Positions 43,957-53,118 of a DNA stretch of 64,000 bases are shown piece after piece. The notes beneath the pieces are model-generated. The model saw nothing but the letters and a program-made list of their open reading frames with translations. It searched no databases and was not told where the DNA came from. Position 1 is the first letter of the stretch. Every line of letters starts with the position of its first letter. Origin of the DNA: DASSUW01 sp036257565. Its GTDB lineage: Bacteria; Actinomycetota; Thermoleophilia; Solirubrobacterales; Solirubrobacteraceae. The position numbers were made by a program, and so were the translations under genes. Location: NCBI GenBank assembly GCA_036257565.1, contig DATAFH010000047.1, forward strand, positions 18,989 to 82,988, given 5' to 3'.

Positions 43957-44375
43957 TCCACGCGATGTTCCGCGGCGTCGTCGGCGCGATGGCCATGACG
44001 GGGGTACGGGTCCTCGCGGCGCACGCGGGGCTGGTCCGCGAGGACCCGCCGAGCCGGCTGGCGCGCAAGGGCACCCGCGGCCTGCTGCGCAAGGTCCCGC
44101 GCCGGCGCCGCCAGACGGTCGTCGAGCTCATCCACTGGGCGGTCGGCGCCCAGGGCGGGGCGGTGTACGGGATGCTGCCGGAGGAGATCCGCCGGCGGCC
44201 GTGGTCGGGGCCGGTCTACGGCGTGCTCATCTGGGTGGGCGTCGACACGGTGATCGGACCGCTGCTGGGTCTCGAGCGCAACTGGCCGAAGGGGCGCGAG
44301 CGCGCCGTGTTCATCGCCGACCACGTGCTCTACGGGCTCGTGCTCAGCGAGCTGCGGGCCCGTCCGCGGGAATGA
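43953..44375 (+). CDS. Small membrane protein of the hydrogenase operon
   Basis: A 140-aa protein with an N-terminal amphipathic/hydrophobic segment (MFRGVVGAMAMTGVRVLA), a basic stretch (RKVPRRRRQ), and two moderately hydrophobic helices (VELIHWAVGAQGGAVYGML and GPVYGVLIWVGVDTVIGPLL). The pattern recalls YagU/DUF1440-type membrane proteins; I would not assign a family firmly. It overlaps its neighbours by 4 bp on both sides, so it is part of the hydrogenase operon. Possible role: membrane contact of the H2-oxidising complex. Confidence 0.7.
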   Translation: MIHAMFRGVVGAMAMTGVRVLAAHAGLVREDPPSRLARKGTRGLLRKVPRRRRQTVVELIHWAVGAQGGAVYGMLPEEIRRRPWSGPVYGVLIWVGVDTVIGPLLGLERNWPKGRERAVFIADHVLYGLVLSELRARPRE

Positions 44376-46588
44376 CCGCCTCGGTCGAGCGCGTTCGGAT
44401 CCGGATCGAGGGGGTGGTGCAGGGCGTCGGGTTCCGGCCCTTCGTGCACCGTCTCGCCGCCGAGCTCGGCCTCGCCGGCTTCGTGCACAACGACGAGCGC
44501 GGCGTGGTCATCGAGGCCGAGGGCGCGGCACCCGCCCTCGAGGCGCTGCTCGCCCGGCTGGGCGCCGAGGCGCCGCCGATGGCGGTCGTCGACCGCGTGA
44601 GCGCAGAGGCGGTGCCGGCGCGCGGCGGGTCCGGGTTCGCGATCGCGTCGAGCACCTCGGCCGCCCGCCCCGACGCGCTCGTGTCGCCCGACGCGGCGAC
44701 CTGCGAGGCGTGCCTGCACGAGCTGTTCGATCCGGCGGACCGGCGCTTTCGCTACCCGTTCATCAACTGCACGGACTGCGGGCCGCGCTTCACGATCGTG
44801 CGCGGCGTACCGTACGACCGGCCGCTCACCACGATGGCGGGCTTCGCGATGTGCGCGCTCTGTGCGGCCGAGTACGACGACCCGGCCGACCGCCGCTTCC
44901 ACGCCCAGCCGAACGCCTGCCCGGACTGCGGGCCGCGGCTCGACCACCCGCTCGACGAGGTGGTGGCGGCGCTGGCCGGCGGGGGGATCGTCGCCGTCAA
45001 GGGCATCGGCGGCTTCCACCTCGCCTGCGTGGCCTCGCACGAGCGCGCGGTGGCGACCTTGCGCGCGCGCAAGCACCGGGAGGAGAAGCCGTTCGCGCTC
45101 ATGGCGCGCGATCTCGAGGCGGCCGCGCGGCTCGTCCTGGTGGGCGTGCTCGAGGCGGCGCTCCTGCGCGGGCGCGACCGCCCGATCGTGCTGGCGCCGC
45201 GGCGGCGCGACGCCCGGGTGGCGGCTGCGGTGGCCCCGCGCTCGGCCGAGCTCGGCGTGATCCTGCCGTACAGCCCGCTGCACCATCTCCTGCTGGCCGG
45301 CGTCGGCGAGCCGCTGGTGATGACGAGCGGCAACGTGTCGGACGAGCCGATCGCCTTCCGCGACGACGACGCGCGCGAGCGCCTGGCCGGGATCGCCGAC
45401 CTCGTGCTCGGCCACGACCGGCCAATCGAGACGCGCACGGACGACTCGGTGCTGCGCGTGGCGCGCGGGCGCCCGCTCCCGCTGCGCCGCTCGCGCGGCG
45501 CCGTGCCCAGCGCGCTCGCGCTGCCGGTCCCCGCCGGCCGCCACGTGCTGGCGTGCGGGGCGGAGCTCAAGAGCGCGTTCTGCGTCGCCCGCGGACGGCG
45601 CGCATGGGTCTCCCACCACATCGGCGACCTCAAGAACGTCGAGACGCTCGGCTCATTCAGCGAGGGCGTGGCGCACTTCGAGCGGCTGTTCGCGGTGGCC
45701 CCCGAGGTCGTGGCGCACGACCTGCACCCGGACTACCTCTCCACGACCTACGCGCTGGCCCGCGAGGGAGTCGAGCACGTGGCGGTACAGCACCACCACG
45801 CCCACCTGGCCGCCTGCCTTGCCGAGCACGGCGAGACCAGCGCGGCGGTGGGGGCGATCTTCGACGGCACCGGCCTCGGCACCGACGGCACGGTGTGGGG
45901 CGGCGAGATCCTCGTCGGCGACCTGCGCGGCTTCGAGCGCGACGGCCACCTGTGGCCGGTCTCGCTGCCGGGCGGCGACCGCGCAGCCCGCGAGCCGTGG
46001 CGGATGGCCTGTGCCTGGCGCGCGGCGGCCGGCGGCGACGCACGGCCGCTGCCCGGCGTGGACGCCGAGCGCTGGCACGCGGTGGCGCGGATGGCCGAGA
46101 CCGGCATGGCGTCGCCGGTCACGACCTCCGTCGGCCGCCTGTTCGACGCCGTGGCCGCGCTCTGCGGTCTGCGGCTCGAGGCCTCCTACGAGGGCCAGGC
46201 GGCGATGGAGCTCGAGGCAGCCTGCGACGGCGCCGAGCGCGGCGCCTACCCGCTCGACGTCGTGGCCGGCGTGCTCGACCCGCGCGAGACCGTGCTGGCC
46301 GTGGACCGCGACGTGGCCCGCGGCGTGCCGGCCGGCGTGATCGCCACGCGCTTCCACCATGCGCTGGCCGACGCGACGGCCCGTGCGTGCGCGGACCTGG
46401 CGGCCGACCGCGGGCTCGACACCGTAGTGCTGTCCGGCGGCGCGTTCCAGAACCGCCGGCTGCTCGAGCGCGCCGCGGAGGGTCTGCAGCGCGCCGGCCT
46501 GCGCGTGCTCGTGCCCGAGCGCCTGCCGCCCAACGACGGCGGCATCGCGTTCGGGCAGGCGGCGATCGCTGCCGCGCTCAGCCCGTGA
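44372..46588 (+). CDS. hypF: Carbamoyltransferase HypF
   Basis: A 738-aa enzyme making the carbamoyl group for the cyanide ligands from carbamoyl phosphate and ATP. Domains: acylphosphatase (VQGVGFRPFVHRLAAELG, about 14-32), two zinc fingers (CEACLHELFDP/CTDCGPRF and CALCAAEYDD/CPDCGPRL), YrdC-like domain (GGIVAVKGIGGFHLAC onwards) and the C-terminal Kae1-like domain (HHHAHLAACLAEHG, then FDGTGLGTDGTVWGGEIL). Length is typical. Last gene of the operon; its end overlaps the convergent dipeptidase gene by 11 bp. Confidence 0.97.
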   Translation: MTASVERVRIRIEGVVQGVGFRPFVHRLAAELGLAGFVHNDERGVVIEAEGAAPALEALLARLGAEAPPMAVVDRVSAEAVPARGGSGFAIASSTSAARPDALVSPDAATCEACLHELFDPADRRFRYPFINCTDCGPRFTIVRGVPYDRPLTTMAGFAMCALCAAEYDDPADRRFHAQPNACPDCGPRLDHPLDEVVAALAGGGIVAVKGIGGFHLACVASHERAVATLRARKHREEKPFALMARDLEAAARLVLVGVLEAALLRGRDRPIVLAPRRRDARVAAAVAPRSAELGVILPYSPLHHLLLAGVGEPLVMTSGNVSDEPIAFRDDDARERLAGIADLVLGHDRPIETRTDDSVLRVARGRPLPLRRSRGAVPSALALPVPAGRHVLACGAELKSAFCVARGRRAWVSHHIGDLKNVETLGSFSEGVAHFERLFAVAPEVVAHDLHPDYLSTTYALAREGVEHVAVQHHHAHLAACLAEHGETSAAVGAIFDGTGLGTDGTVWGGEILVGDLRGFERDGHLWPVSLPGGDRAAREPWRMACAWRAAAGGDARPLPGVDAERWHAVARMAETGMASPVTTSVGRLFDAVAALCGLRLEASYEGQAAMELEAACDGAERGAYPLDVVAGVLDPRETVLAVDRDVARGVPAGVIATRFHHALADATARACADLAADRGLDTVVLSGGAFQNRRLLERAAEGLQRAGLRVLVPERLPPNDGGIAFGQAAIAAALSP

Positions 46589-47567
46589 CCGTCCAGGCGC
46601 ACTCGAGCACGCGACGCCAGTTGTCCCAGGCGATGGCCTGGAGCTCGGCCTCGGTGAAGCCGTCCGCGCGCAGCGCCTCGATCAGCCGCGGCAGCCCGGC
46701 GACGTCGCCGAGCTCGTCGGGGACGGTCGCCCCGTCGAAGTCCGATCCGAGGGCGACGTGCTCGACGCCGATCCGATCGGCCGCATAGCGCACGTGGGCG
46801 ACCACCGCAGACAGCGGCGTGGCGGCGTCGTCGGCCCCGTCGGCGCGCAGGAAGCCGACCGCGAACACGATCCCCACCACGCCGCCGGAGGCGCCGATCG
46901 CGTCGAGCTGCGCGTCGGTGAGGTTGCGGGCGCTCGGCGACAGCGCGTGGACGCCCGAGTGCGAGGCGATCAGCGGCGCGCCCTCGATGCGGGCGACGTC
47001 CCAGAAGCCCGCCTCGTTGAGGTGGCTGAGGTCGACGGCGATCCCGAGCGCCATGCACCGTCGCACGAGCGCGGTCCCCGCCGCGGTGAGGCCGGGGCCC
47101 GTGTCGGGCGAGGACGGGAACGCGAACGGGACACCGTGGCCGAACGCGTTCGGGCGGCTCCACACGGGTCCCAGCGAGCGCAGCCCGGCCGCGTGCCAGT
47201 ACTCGAGGGCCTCGAGGTCGGGGTCGATCGCCTCGGCGCCCTCGAGGTGGATCACGGCCGCGAGCACGCCGTCCGCCCGGGCGGCGTCGAGGTCCCCTGG
47301 CGCGCGGGCGATTCGCAGGCGTCCCGCGCGCTCGAGGGCGAGCAGGCGGCCGGCCGCGCGGGTCGCGTGCGGCGCGGCGACCTCGGCGCTGATCGGCAGC
47401 AGCTCCTCGGTCCCAGGTGGGGACGTGAAGATCGCGAACACGCCGCCGGCCAGGCCGCCGGCGCGTGCCCGCGGAAGGTCGAGATGGCCGCCTGACCGGC
47501 CGGTCGCGAAGTCGGCGGCGTCCTCGCGCGTGATCGCGTCGTTGTGGCCGTCGAAGACTGCGACCAT
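46578..47567 (-). CDS. Membrane-dipeptidase-like (peptidase M19) hydrolase
   Basis: A 329-aa TIM-barrel metallohydrolase of the renal dipeptidase family, hydrolysing dipeptides including D-amino-acid ones. Binuclear zinc ligands are all visible: H8/D10 in FDGHNDAI, the bridging Glu in AVIHLEGAEAI, His in VDLSHLN and IASHSG, and the Asp in ALGSDFDG. No signal peptide, so it is cytosolic. ATGA overlap with the upstream GH65 gene suggests co-transcription, although there is no evident metabolic link. Confidence 0.92.
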   Translation of the reverse strand: MVAVFDGHNDAITREDAADFATGRSGGHLDLPRARAGGLAGGVFAIFTSPPGTEELLPISAEVAAPHATRAAGRLLALERAGRLRIARAPGDLDAARADGVLAAVIHLEGAEAIDPDLEALEYWHAAGLRSLGPVWSRPNAFGHGVPFAFPSSPDTGPGLTAAGTALVRRCMALGIAVDLSHLNEAGFWDVARIEGAPLIASHSGVHALSPSARNLTDAQLDAIGASGGVVGIVFAVGFLRADGADDAATPLSAVVAHVRYAADRIGVEHVALGSDFDGATVPDELGDVAGLPRLIEALRADGFTEAELQAIAWDNWRRVLECAWTVTG

Positions 47568-49921
47568 CAGGTCTCCTCGTGGCGGCAGGGCGGCTCGCGC
47601 GTCGGCGGCTGGGGCGGCGGTGGCCGGTGGGGCAGCGGCGGGAGGGGAAGCTCCTGCGGCTCGTCCTCGGTGACCGTGACCGGCTCGCCGTGGTGCAGGA
47701 GCTCGAGCGGCTCACCCTGCAGGAGCTCGTAGCGGGCGCCCTGGCCGTTCACCTCGACGCGCAGGCGCCGGCCGCGGTACGTGAGCCGGAACGCGAGCCG
47801 CGTGAGCCGTGCCGGCAGGCGGGGCGCGAACTCCAGCTGCTCGTTGTGGTCGCGCATGCCGCCGAAGCCGGCGACCGCGACGAGCCAGCTGCCGGACAGC
47901 GAGGCGAGATGGACGCCGTCGTCGGTGTTCATCGCGAGGTCGCGCAGGTCGATGAAGGAGGTCTCGGCGAAGTAGTCGTAGGCGAGGCTCAGGTGGCCGA
48001 CCTCGGCGGCCATGACTCCCTGGACGCAGGCCGAGAGCGACGAGTCGCGCACCGTGATGCGCTCGTAGTAGTCGAAGTCGCGCGCCTTCTGCTCGCCGTC
48101 GAACTGGTCGCCGCACAGCCACAGCGCGAGCACGAGGTCGGCCTGCTTGATGACCTGGCTCGTGTACAGGAGGTAGTAGGGGAAGTGCAGCATCAGCGGG
48201 TACTGGTCCGCCCCGGTGCGCTCGAACGGCCAGTGCCGGTAGCGCGTGAACGAGTCCGACTGTGAGGTGACCCCGATCTCCTCGTCGTAGGGCACGACCA
48301 TCGCGTTCGCGGCGTCGCGCCAGCTGGCGATCTCCTCCTCGTCGACCTCCAGCTCGGCGGCGCGCTGCGGGTGGCGGACCGCGAGCGCGGCCGCCGTGCG
48401 CAGGTTCCGTGCGGCCATCAGGTTCGTGTAGACGTTGTTGTCCGCAAGCGCGGTGTACTCGTCCGGCCCCGTGACGCCGTCGACCCGGAAGCCGCCGCGG
48501 ACATCGTGGTGGCCGACCGACCGCCACAGCCGGGCCGTCCCGACCACGAGGTCGAGCGCCGGGCCGGCCTCGAACTCCTCGTCCTCGGTGGCGCCGATGT
48601 AGCGGCGCACGGCGTCCGCGATGTCGGCGTTGATGTGCAGCGCCGCCATGCCCGCGGGCCAGTAGCCCGAGCACTCCTGCCCACGGATCGTCCGCCACGG
48701 GAAGGCGACGCCCTCCAGGTGCAGCTCGCGGGCGCGGGCGGCTGCGAGCTCAAGGGTCGAGTGGCGCCACCGCAGTGCGTCGGCGGCCGCGTGCGGGACC
48801 GTGTAGGTCAGCACCGGCACCGTGAAGGTGTCCATGTCCCAGAAGCTGTGGCCGTCGTAGCCGCGGCCCGTGAGGCCCTTGGCGGGGATCGCCCGCTCCT
48901 CGGCGCGGGCGGCAGCCTGGAGCACGTGGAAGTAGCAGAAGCGCACGGCCTGCTGGAGCGCGGCGTCGCCGTCGACCTCGATGTCGGAGCCGGCCCACAC
49001 GTCGTCCAGGTACGTGCGCTGGGAGGCGCGCAGGCCGTCCCACCCCGTGTGCTTGGCGGAGGACAGCGCGGCGTCGACCTGGGCGCGCACGGACGGCAGC
49101 GAGCGCTGGCTCGACCATCCGTAGGCGAGCAGCTTGACGAGCGTGAGCTTCTGGCCGGGCTCGAGCTCGGTGGTCACGGTCACGCGCGCGAGGTCGGGCT
49201 CGCTCTCGCTCGCGGTCAGCGTTCCCTCTGGCCCGTCGACGACATGGTCCATCCCAGCGGCCATGAGGAGCCCGCTCTTCCGCGTGCGGTGCGCAAGGCC
49301 GGCCTGCAGCCCGTGGTTGCCGTGCTGCTGCGCGACGAGCGGATGGCTCAGCACCGCGGCCTCGCGGGGGTCGGCGGTCGCCTCCGGGAGCGGCTCGTTG
49401 GCCACGAGCTCCGACTGCAGGACGATCCGCACGGCCGCGTCGATCGGCTCGACCTCGTAGCGGATCGCGGCCACGGCGCGGTGGACGAACGACACGAGGC
49501 GCGTGGTGTGCACGCGGACCGCCTGGCCGTCGGGCGAGACCCACTCGACGTCGCGCGTCAGCACGCCCTCGCGGAAGTCGAGCACCCGCTCGTGGTGCAC
49601 GAGCCGTCCGTAGCGGATGTCGAACGGCTCGTCGTCGACCAGCAGCCGGATGATCTTGCCGTCGGTGACGTTGATCAGCGTCTGGCCGTCCTCGGGGTTG
49701 CCGTAGGCAGCCTCGGCATGCGGCAGCGGGCGCGTCTCGTAGAACGCGTTGAGGTAGGTGCCGGGCGTGCCGGACGGCTCGCCCTCGTCCAGGTTGGCGC
49801 GGAGGCCGATGTGGCCGTTGGAGAGCGCGAGGATCGACTCCGTCTGGGCTAGCAGGTCGAGGTGCAGCTCGTGCTCGCGCACAGCCCACGGCTCGACCGC
49901 GAAGACGTCCTCGCCGATCAC
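47567..49921 (-). CDS. Glycoside hydrolase family 65 disaccharide phosphorylase
   Basis: A 784-aa enzyme that splits an alpha-linked disaccharide (maltose, trehalose or kojibiose) with phosphate to glucose and beta-glucose 1-phosphate. Domains: N-terminal beta-sandwich (about 1-270), linker, (alpha/alpha)6 barrel (about 320-680) and C-terminal beta domain. The general acid is the Glu in VTGPDEYTALADNN; FWDMDTFTVPVL and KQADLVLALWL are typical GH65 motifs. The tail is an odd Pro-rich stretch (about 755-780: LPLPPLPHRPPPPQ). The GTG at 49921 overlaps the beta-phosphoglucomutase stop, its metabolic partner. The exact disaccharide cannot be read. Confidence 0.9.
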   Translation of the reverse strand: MIGEDVFAVEPWAVREHELHLDLLAQTESILALSNGHIGLRANLDEGEPSGTPGTYLNAFYETRPLPHAEAAYGNPEDGQTLINVTDGKIIRLLVDDEPFDIRYGRLVHHERVLDFREGVLTRDVEWVSPDGQAVRVHTTRLVSFVHRAVAAIRYEVEPIDAAVRIVLQSELVANEPLPEATADPREAAVLSHPLVAQQHGNHGLQAGLAHRTRKSGLLMAAGMDHVVDGPEGTLTASESEPDLARVTVTTELEPGQKLTLVKLLAYGWSSQRSLPSVRAQVDAALSSAKHTGWDGLRASQRTYLDDVWAGSDIEVDGDAALQQAVRFCYFHVLQAAARAEERAIPAKGLTGRGYDGHSFWDMDTFTVPVLTYTVPHAAADALRWRHSTLELAAARARELHLEGVAFPWRTIRGQECSGYWPAGMAALHINADIADAVRRYIGATEDEEFEAGPALDLVVGTARLWRSVGHHDVRGGFRVDGVTGPDEYTALADNNVYTNLMAARNLRTAAALAVRHPQRAAELEVDEEEIASWRDAANAMVVPYDEEIGVTSQSDSFTRYRHWPFERTGADQYPLMLHFPYYLLYTSQVIKQADLVLALWLCGDQFDGEQKARDFDYYERITVRDSSLSACVQGVMAAEVGHLSLAYDYFAETSFIDLRDLAMNTDDGVHLASLSGSWLVAVAGFGGMRDHNEQLEFAPRLPARLTRLAFRLTYRGRRLRVEVNGQGARYELLQGEPLELLHHGEPVTVTEDEPQELPLPPLPHRPPPPQPPTREPPCRHEET

Positions 49922-50616
49922 TCGAGCAGTTCCGCCAAGTCCTGCACCACGATGTCGGCGCCGCGGGCCTTCAGGTCGTCGGCTTGCCCGGTGCGGTCGA
50001 CCCCCACGACGAAGCCGAAGTTGCCGGCCCGGCCGGCCTCGACGCCGGCCAGCGCGTCTTCGAATACCGCCGCCTCCGCGGGTTCGACGCCCAGCGCGCG
50101 GGCGCCGGCCAGGAAGCTGTCCGGCGCCGGCTTGCCGCGCAGGCCCTCGCGCTCGGCCACCAGGCCGTCGACGATCTCCTCGAAGAACGGCAGCATGCCG
50201 GCCGCCTCGAGCACCTCGCGGGCGTTGCTGCTCGAGGAGACGACCGCGCGGTGCAGGCTGGCGTCGCGCGCCGCCTCGAGGTAGCGGATCGACCCCTCGT
50301 ACGGCTCCACGCCCTGGCTGCGGATGAGCTCGAGCACGAGTTCGTTCTTGCGCGTGCCCAGCTCCTGCACCAGCTCGGGGGCGGGGTCGATGCTGCGGGA
50401 CTCCAGGAACGAGCGCACGCCGTCCAGGCGCGGCTTGCCGTCGACGTACTCGTTGTAGTCGTCCGGCAGCCGGAACGGCGGCTGCGGGTCGGGCAGGCTG
50501 GCCAGGTACTCGTCGAACATCTGCTTCCACGCCTGCGCGTGGACCTTGGCGGTCTGGGTGAGCACGCCGTCGAGGTCGAACAGCCCGGCGCGGATGCCGT
50601 CCGGGAGGCCGAGCAC
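49918..50616 (-). CDS. Beta-phosphoglucomutase-like HAD hydrolase
   Basis: A 232-aa HAD-superfamily enzyme expected to convert beta-glucose 1-phosphate from the GH65 phosphorylase into glucose 6-phosphate. Motif I LFDLDGVLTQTAKVHAQAW carries the nucleophile Asp and the acid/base Asp position is Thr-shifted (DLDGVLT); motif II Ser in VVSSSSNAREVLE; motif III Lys in RGKPAPDSF; motif IV VFEDALAGVEAG. The cap domain includes DDYNEYVDGKPRLDGVRSFL, typical of beta-PGM. The GTG at 50616 overlaps the upstream AIM24 stop by 1 bp, giving an AIM24-pgm-GH65-dipeptidase transcription unit. Confidence 0.88.
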   Translation of the reverse strand: MLGLPDGIRAGLFDLDGVLTQTAKVHAQAWKQMFDEYLASLPDPQPPFRLPDDYNEYVDGKPRLDGVRSFLESRSIDPAPELVQELGTRKNELVLELIRSQGVEPYEGSIRYLEAARDASLHRAVVSSSSNAREVLEAAGMLPFFEEIVDGLVAEREGLRGKPAPDSFLAGARALGVEPAEAAVFEDALAGVEAGRAGNFGFVVGVDRTGQADDLKARGADIVVQDLAELLE

Positions 50617-51293
50617 TAGGAGGCGGTGGGGACGATGCGGCCCTCGGACGGCTGCACCAGCACCCAGCCGCTGCCCGAGAAGCCGAGCTGGAAGCTCTCG
50701 CCCGACCCGAGGCCGATCAGCGACTTGGCCTGCACGTCGGCCCGCAGGTTCGTCGTGACCCCGCCCGACCAGGCGATGGCCGCCGAGGGATCGGCGAAGG
50801 TCGGCGCCTCGGCCACGTCGAGCCGCAGCGGCTCGCCGTCGGAGACCAGCGCGACCATGCCGGTCCCCTGCAGCCCGACGTTGAAGAGCCCGCCGGCCAT
50901 CATCCCGGCCGCGCCGCCCTTCACACGCGTGATGTCCCACTCGATGCCGGCCTCGAACGCCAGGATGTTCGCCCCGTTGACGGTCAACGCGTCGTTCGAC
51001 AGTCGCAGCACGTGCACGAGCATCGCCTGGTTGGCGAGGAACAGCTCGCCCGAGCCGCCGGCCGCCATCAGCCGCAGCGACTCCCCGGTCGCCGCCTTCT
51101 TCAGCAGCCGTCCGAGGCCGCCGCCCTTGTGCTCGAAGCGCACGTCGCCCTGGTAGGCGACCATCGAGCCGTTGCGCGCCATCACCGAGGTCTCCGACAG
51201 CTCGATCTTCAGCAGCCGGGGGTTCTGGAGCGTGAACGCCTCCCCGGTCTCGACCTCGGCGAAGCGGTCCAGCGATGAGCCCATGTCAGCCAT
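50616..51293 (-). CDS. AIM24 family protein
   Basis: A 225-aa protein of the AIM24 (TRAP-like/DUF124) beta-sandwich family: LLKIELSETSVMARNGSMVA, then AFEAGIEWDITRVKGGAAGM, then AGGLFNVGLQGTGMVALVSD, and SFQLGFSGSGWVLVQPSE. Bacterial members are of unknown function. Start ATG 51293 (MADMGSSL) is chosen over upstream in-frame starts because TATGGT lies 7 nt before it on the minus strand. Divergent from the GAF histidine kinase with only 37 bp between start codons. Confidence 0.85.
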   Translation of the reverse strand: MADMGSSLDRFAEVETGEAFTLQNPRLLKIELSETSVMARNGSMVAYQGDVRFEHKGGGLGRLLKKAATGESLRLMAAGGSGELFLANQAMLVHVLRLSNDALTVNGANILAFEAGIEWDITRVKGGAAGMMAGGLFNVGLQGTGMVALVSDGEPLRLDVAEAPTFADPSAAIAWSGGVTTNLRADVQAKSLIGLGSGESFQLGFSGSGWVLVQPSEGRIVPTAS

Positions 51294-51300
51294 GCCGCGC

Positions 51301-51322
51301 ACCATACCCGCCGTCGTAATGT
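51301..51322. promoter_or_regulatory. Divergent -10 boxes between the AIM24 and histidine-kinase genes
   Basis: Minus-strand TATGGT at 51306-51301 lies 7 nt before the AIM24 ATG. Plus-strand TAATGT at 51317-51322 lies 8 nt before the kinase ATG at 51331. The 37-bp gap leaves no room for leaders, so both transcripts are probably leaderless and compete for polymerase. Confidence 0.45.
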
Positions 51323-51330
51323 GGCCGTCC

Positions 51331-52452
51331 ATGGAGCGTGGTGCGCTGGAGGCGATGAGCGAGGCGGTGCTGGCCATCGCCGCCGAGCGCGAGGTCGAGC
51401 CGGTGCTGCGGCGACTCGTACGTTCGGCGCGCGAGCTGTCCTCGGCGCGCTACGCGGCGCTCGGCATTCCCGACGGCCAGGGCGCGTTCGCCCAGTTCAT
51501 CACCGAGGGCATGAGCGATGACCTGATCGCGGCCATGGGCCCGCTCCCGCGGACGCACGGCCTGCTCGGCGCGATGCTCGAGTCCTTCGACTCGCACCGG
51601 GCGGCCGACATCAGGCGCGACCCACGGTTCCGGGGTTGGTGGCCGAGCGCGCATCCGCAGATGCGCTCGTTCCTGGGCGTGCCGGTGGTGGCCCGCGGCG
51701 AGGTGATCGCCGCGTTCTACCTCACCGATCGCGAGGGGGCAGACGACTTCTCGCCCGACGACCAGCGGCTGATTGAGATGCTCGCCGCGCACGCCGCGGT
51801 GGCGATCGAGAACGCGCGGCTGACCGAGCGCGGGCGGGAGCTGAGCATCGTCGAGGAGCGCAACCGGCTGGCGCGCGAGCTGCACGACTCCGTCTCCCAG
51901 AAGCTGTTCGGGCTCGTGCTGACGGCCGAGGCGGCGGCGACGCTGCTCGAGCGCGATGCCGACGAGGCCGGCGAGCAGGTGGCGCGGCTGCGCGAGCTCG
52001 CCCAGGAGGCGTTGACCGAGCTGCGCGAGCTGATCTTCGAGCTGCGCCCGCCGTCGCTCGAGCAGGAGGGCCTCGCCGCCACCCTGCGCAAACAGGTGGA
52101 GATGCTGCGGCGCGTGCACGGGCGGGAGATCGAGCTGCGCATCGCGGGCGCCGCGCAGTGCGCGCCGGAGGCCGAGGCCGAGGTGCTGCGCGTGGCGCAG
52201 GAGGCGCTGGCGAACGCCCTCCGACACGCGGGCGCCGACCGCGTGGAGCTGCGGATGGAGGCGCGTGACGGGCGGCTGATCGTCGTGGTGGCCGACGACG
52301 GGGCGGGCTTCGATCCCGCCGACCCGGCGCTGCGCTCGCGCCGGCTGGGGCTGACGTCGATGGAGGAGCGCGCGCGGGCGCTTGGCGGCACGCTGGCCGT
52401 CGTCTCGCGGGTCGGCGAGGGCACGACCGTGACACTGGAGGTGCCGCGGTGA
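51331..52452 (+). CDS. GAF-domain sensor histidine kinase (NarL-type, DevS-like)
   Basis: A 373-aa cytosolic kinase. A GAF domain covers about 18-162 (RYAALGIPDGQGAFAQFITE, then FLGVPVVARGEVIAAFYLTD), HisKA_3 has the phospho-acceptor H185 in RLARELHDSVSQKLFGL, and HATPase_c has VAQEALANALRHA, DDGAGF and GLTSMEERARALGG. GAF domains in related DevS/DosT kinases bind heme to sense O2/NO/CO, but heme ligation cannot be judged here. It is coupled (4-bp overlap) to the response regulator. Its location 5 kb from the hydrogenase operon makes redox control of it conceivable. Confidence 0.9.
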   Translation: MERGALEAMSEAVLAIAAEREVEPVLRRLVRSARELSSARYAALGIPDGQGAFAQFITEGMSDDLIAAMGPLPRTHGLLGAMLESFDSHRAADIRRDPRFRGWWPSAHPQMRSFLGVPVVARGEVIAAFYLTDREGADDFSPDDQRLIEMLAAHAAVAIENARLTERGRELSIVEERNRLARELHDSVSQKLFGLVLTAEAAATLLERDADEAGEQVARLRELAQEALTELRELIFELRPPSLEQEGLAATLRKQVEMLRRVHGREIELRIAGAAQCAPEAEAEVLRVAQEALANALRHAGADRVELRMEARDGRLIVVVADDGAGFDPADPALRSRRLGLTSMEERARALGGTLAVVSRVGEGTTVTLEVPR

Positions 52453-53069
52453 TCCGGGTGCTGATCGCCGACGACCACGCGGTCGTGCGGCAGGGGCTGC
52501 GCACGTTCCTCTCGCTCCAGGAGGACATTGAGGTCGTGGGGGAGGCGGCGGACGGGGAGGCGGCGGTCGCCGAGGCCGAACGCCTCGCCCCGGACGTCGT
52601 GCTCGTCGACCTCGTGATGCCACGGATGGACGGCGTCGAGGCGATCCGGCAGCTGCGCGAGCGCGCCCCGGCCGCGCGCGCGATCGTGCTCTCGAGCTTC
52701 ATCGACGACGACCGCCTGTTCCCCGTCGTGCGCGCCGGCGCGGCCGGATACCTGCTCAAGGACGTCCAGCCGCCCGAGCTCGTCGACGCGATCCGCACCG
52801 TGCACGCCGGCGGAGCGCTGCTGCACCCGCGCGTGGCGGCGCGGCTGCTGTCCGAGGTCGCCGGCGACCCGCTCACTCCCCGCGAGCGCGAGGTGCTTGC
52901 GCTGCTCGGTCGCGGGATGGCGAACAAGGTCATCGCCCGCGAGCTGGGGATGGCCGAGAAGACCGTCAAGGCGCACGTCTCCAGCATCCTCGGCAAGCTC
53001 GGCGTGTCCGACCGCACCCAGGCCGCGCTGTACGCGGTCCGCGCCGGCCTCGTAGGTCCTCAGTCCTAG
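52449..53069 (+). CDS. NarL/LuxR-family response regulator
   Basis: A 206-aa regulator. The receiver domain (1-120) has D8/D9, phospho-acceptor D54 (VLVDLVMPRMDG), and Lys in GYLLKDVQPPEL. The LuxR-type helix-turn-helix (about 140-203) reads LTPREREVLALLGRGMANKV then GMAEKTVKAHVSSILGKLGV. The GTG start overlaps the kinase stop, so the two are a two-component pair. No target promoter with an obvious dyad was found nearby. Confidence 0.93.
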   Translation: MIRVLIADDHAVVRQGLRTFLSLQEDIEVVGEAADGEAAVAEAERLAPDVVLVDLVMPRMDGVEAIRQLRERAPAARAIVLSSFIDDDRLFPVVRAGAAGYLLKDVQPPELVDAIRTVHAGGALLHPRVAARLLSEVAGDPLTPREREVLALLGRGMANKVIARELGMAEKTVKAHVSSILGKLGVSDRTQAALYAVRAGLVGPQS

Positions 53070-53105
53070 GACCAATTCCCAATGGGAACGCACGCGGCGC
53101 GCGCC

Positions 53106-53111
53106 TAGCGT
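53106..53111 (+). promoter_or_regulatory. Candidate -10 box (TAGCGT) of the SDR gene
   Basis: TAGCGT lies 7 nt before the ATG at 53119 in the 49-bp gap after the response regulator; leaderless geometry. Confidence 0.35.
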
Positions 53112-53118
53112 CACTTCC

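Noticed and set aside
26741..46588. A group 4 (complex I-like, energy-converting) hydrogenase, suggested by adjacency of nuo and hydrogenase genes
   Set aside because: The hydrogenase has its own small/large subunits with group 1h signatures; the nuo genes form a full NADH dehydrogenase with NuoE, F and G, and NuoD lacks NiFe cysteines.
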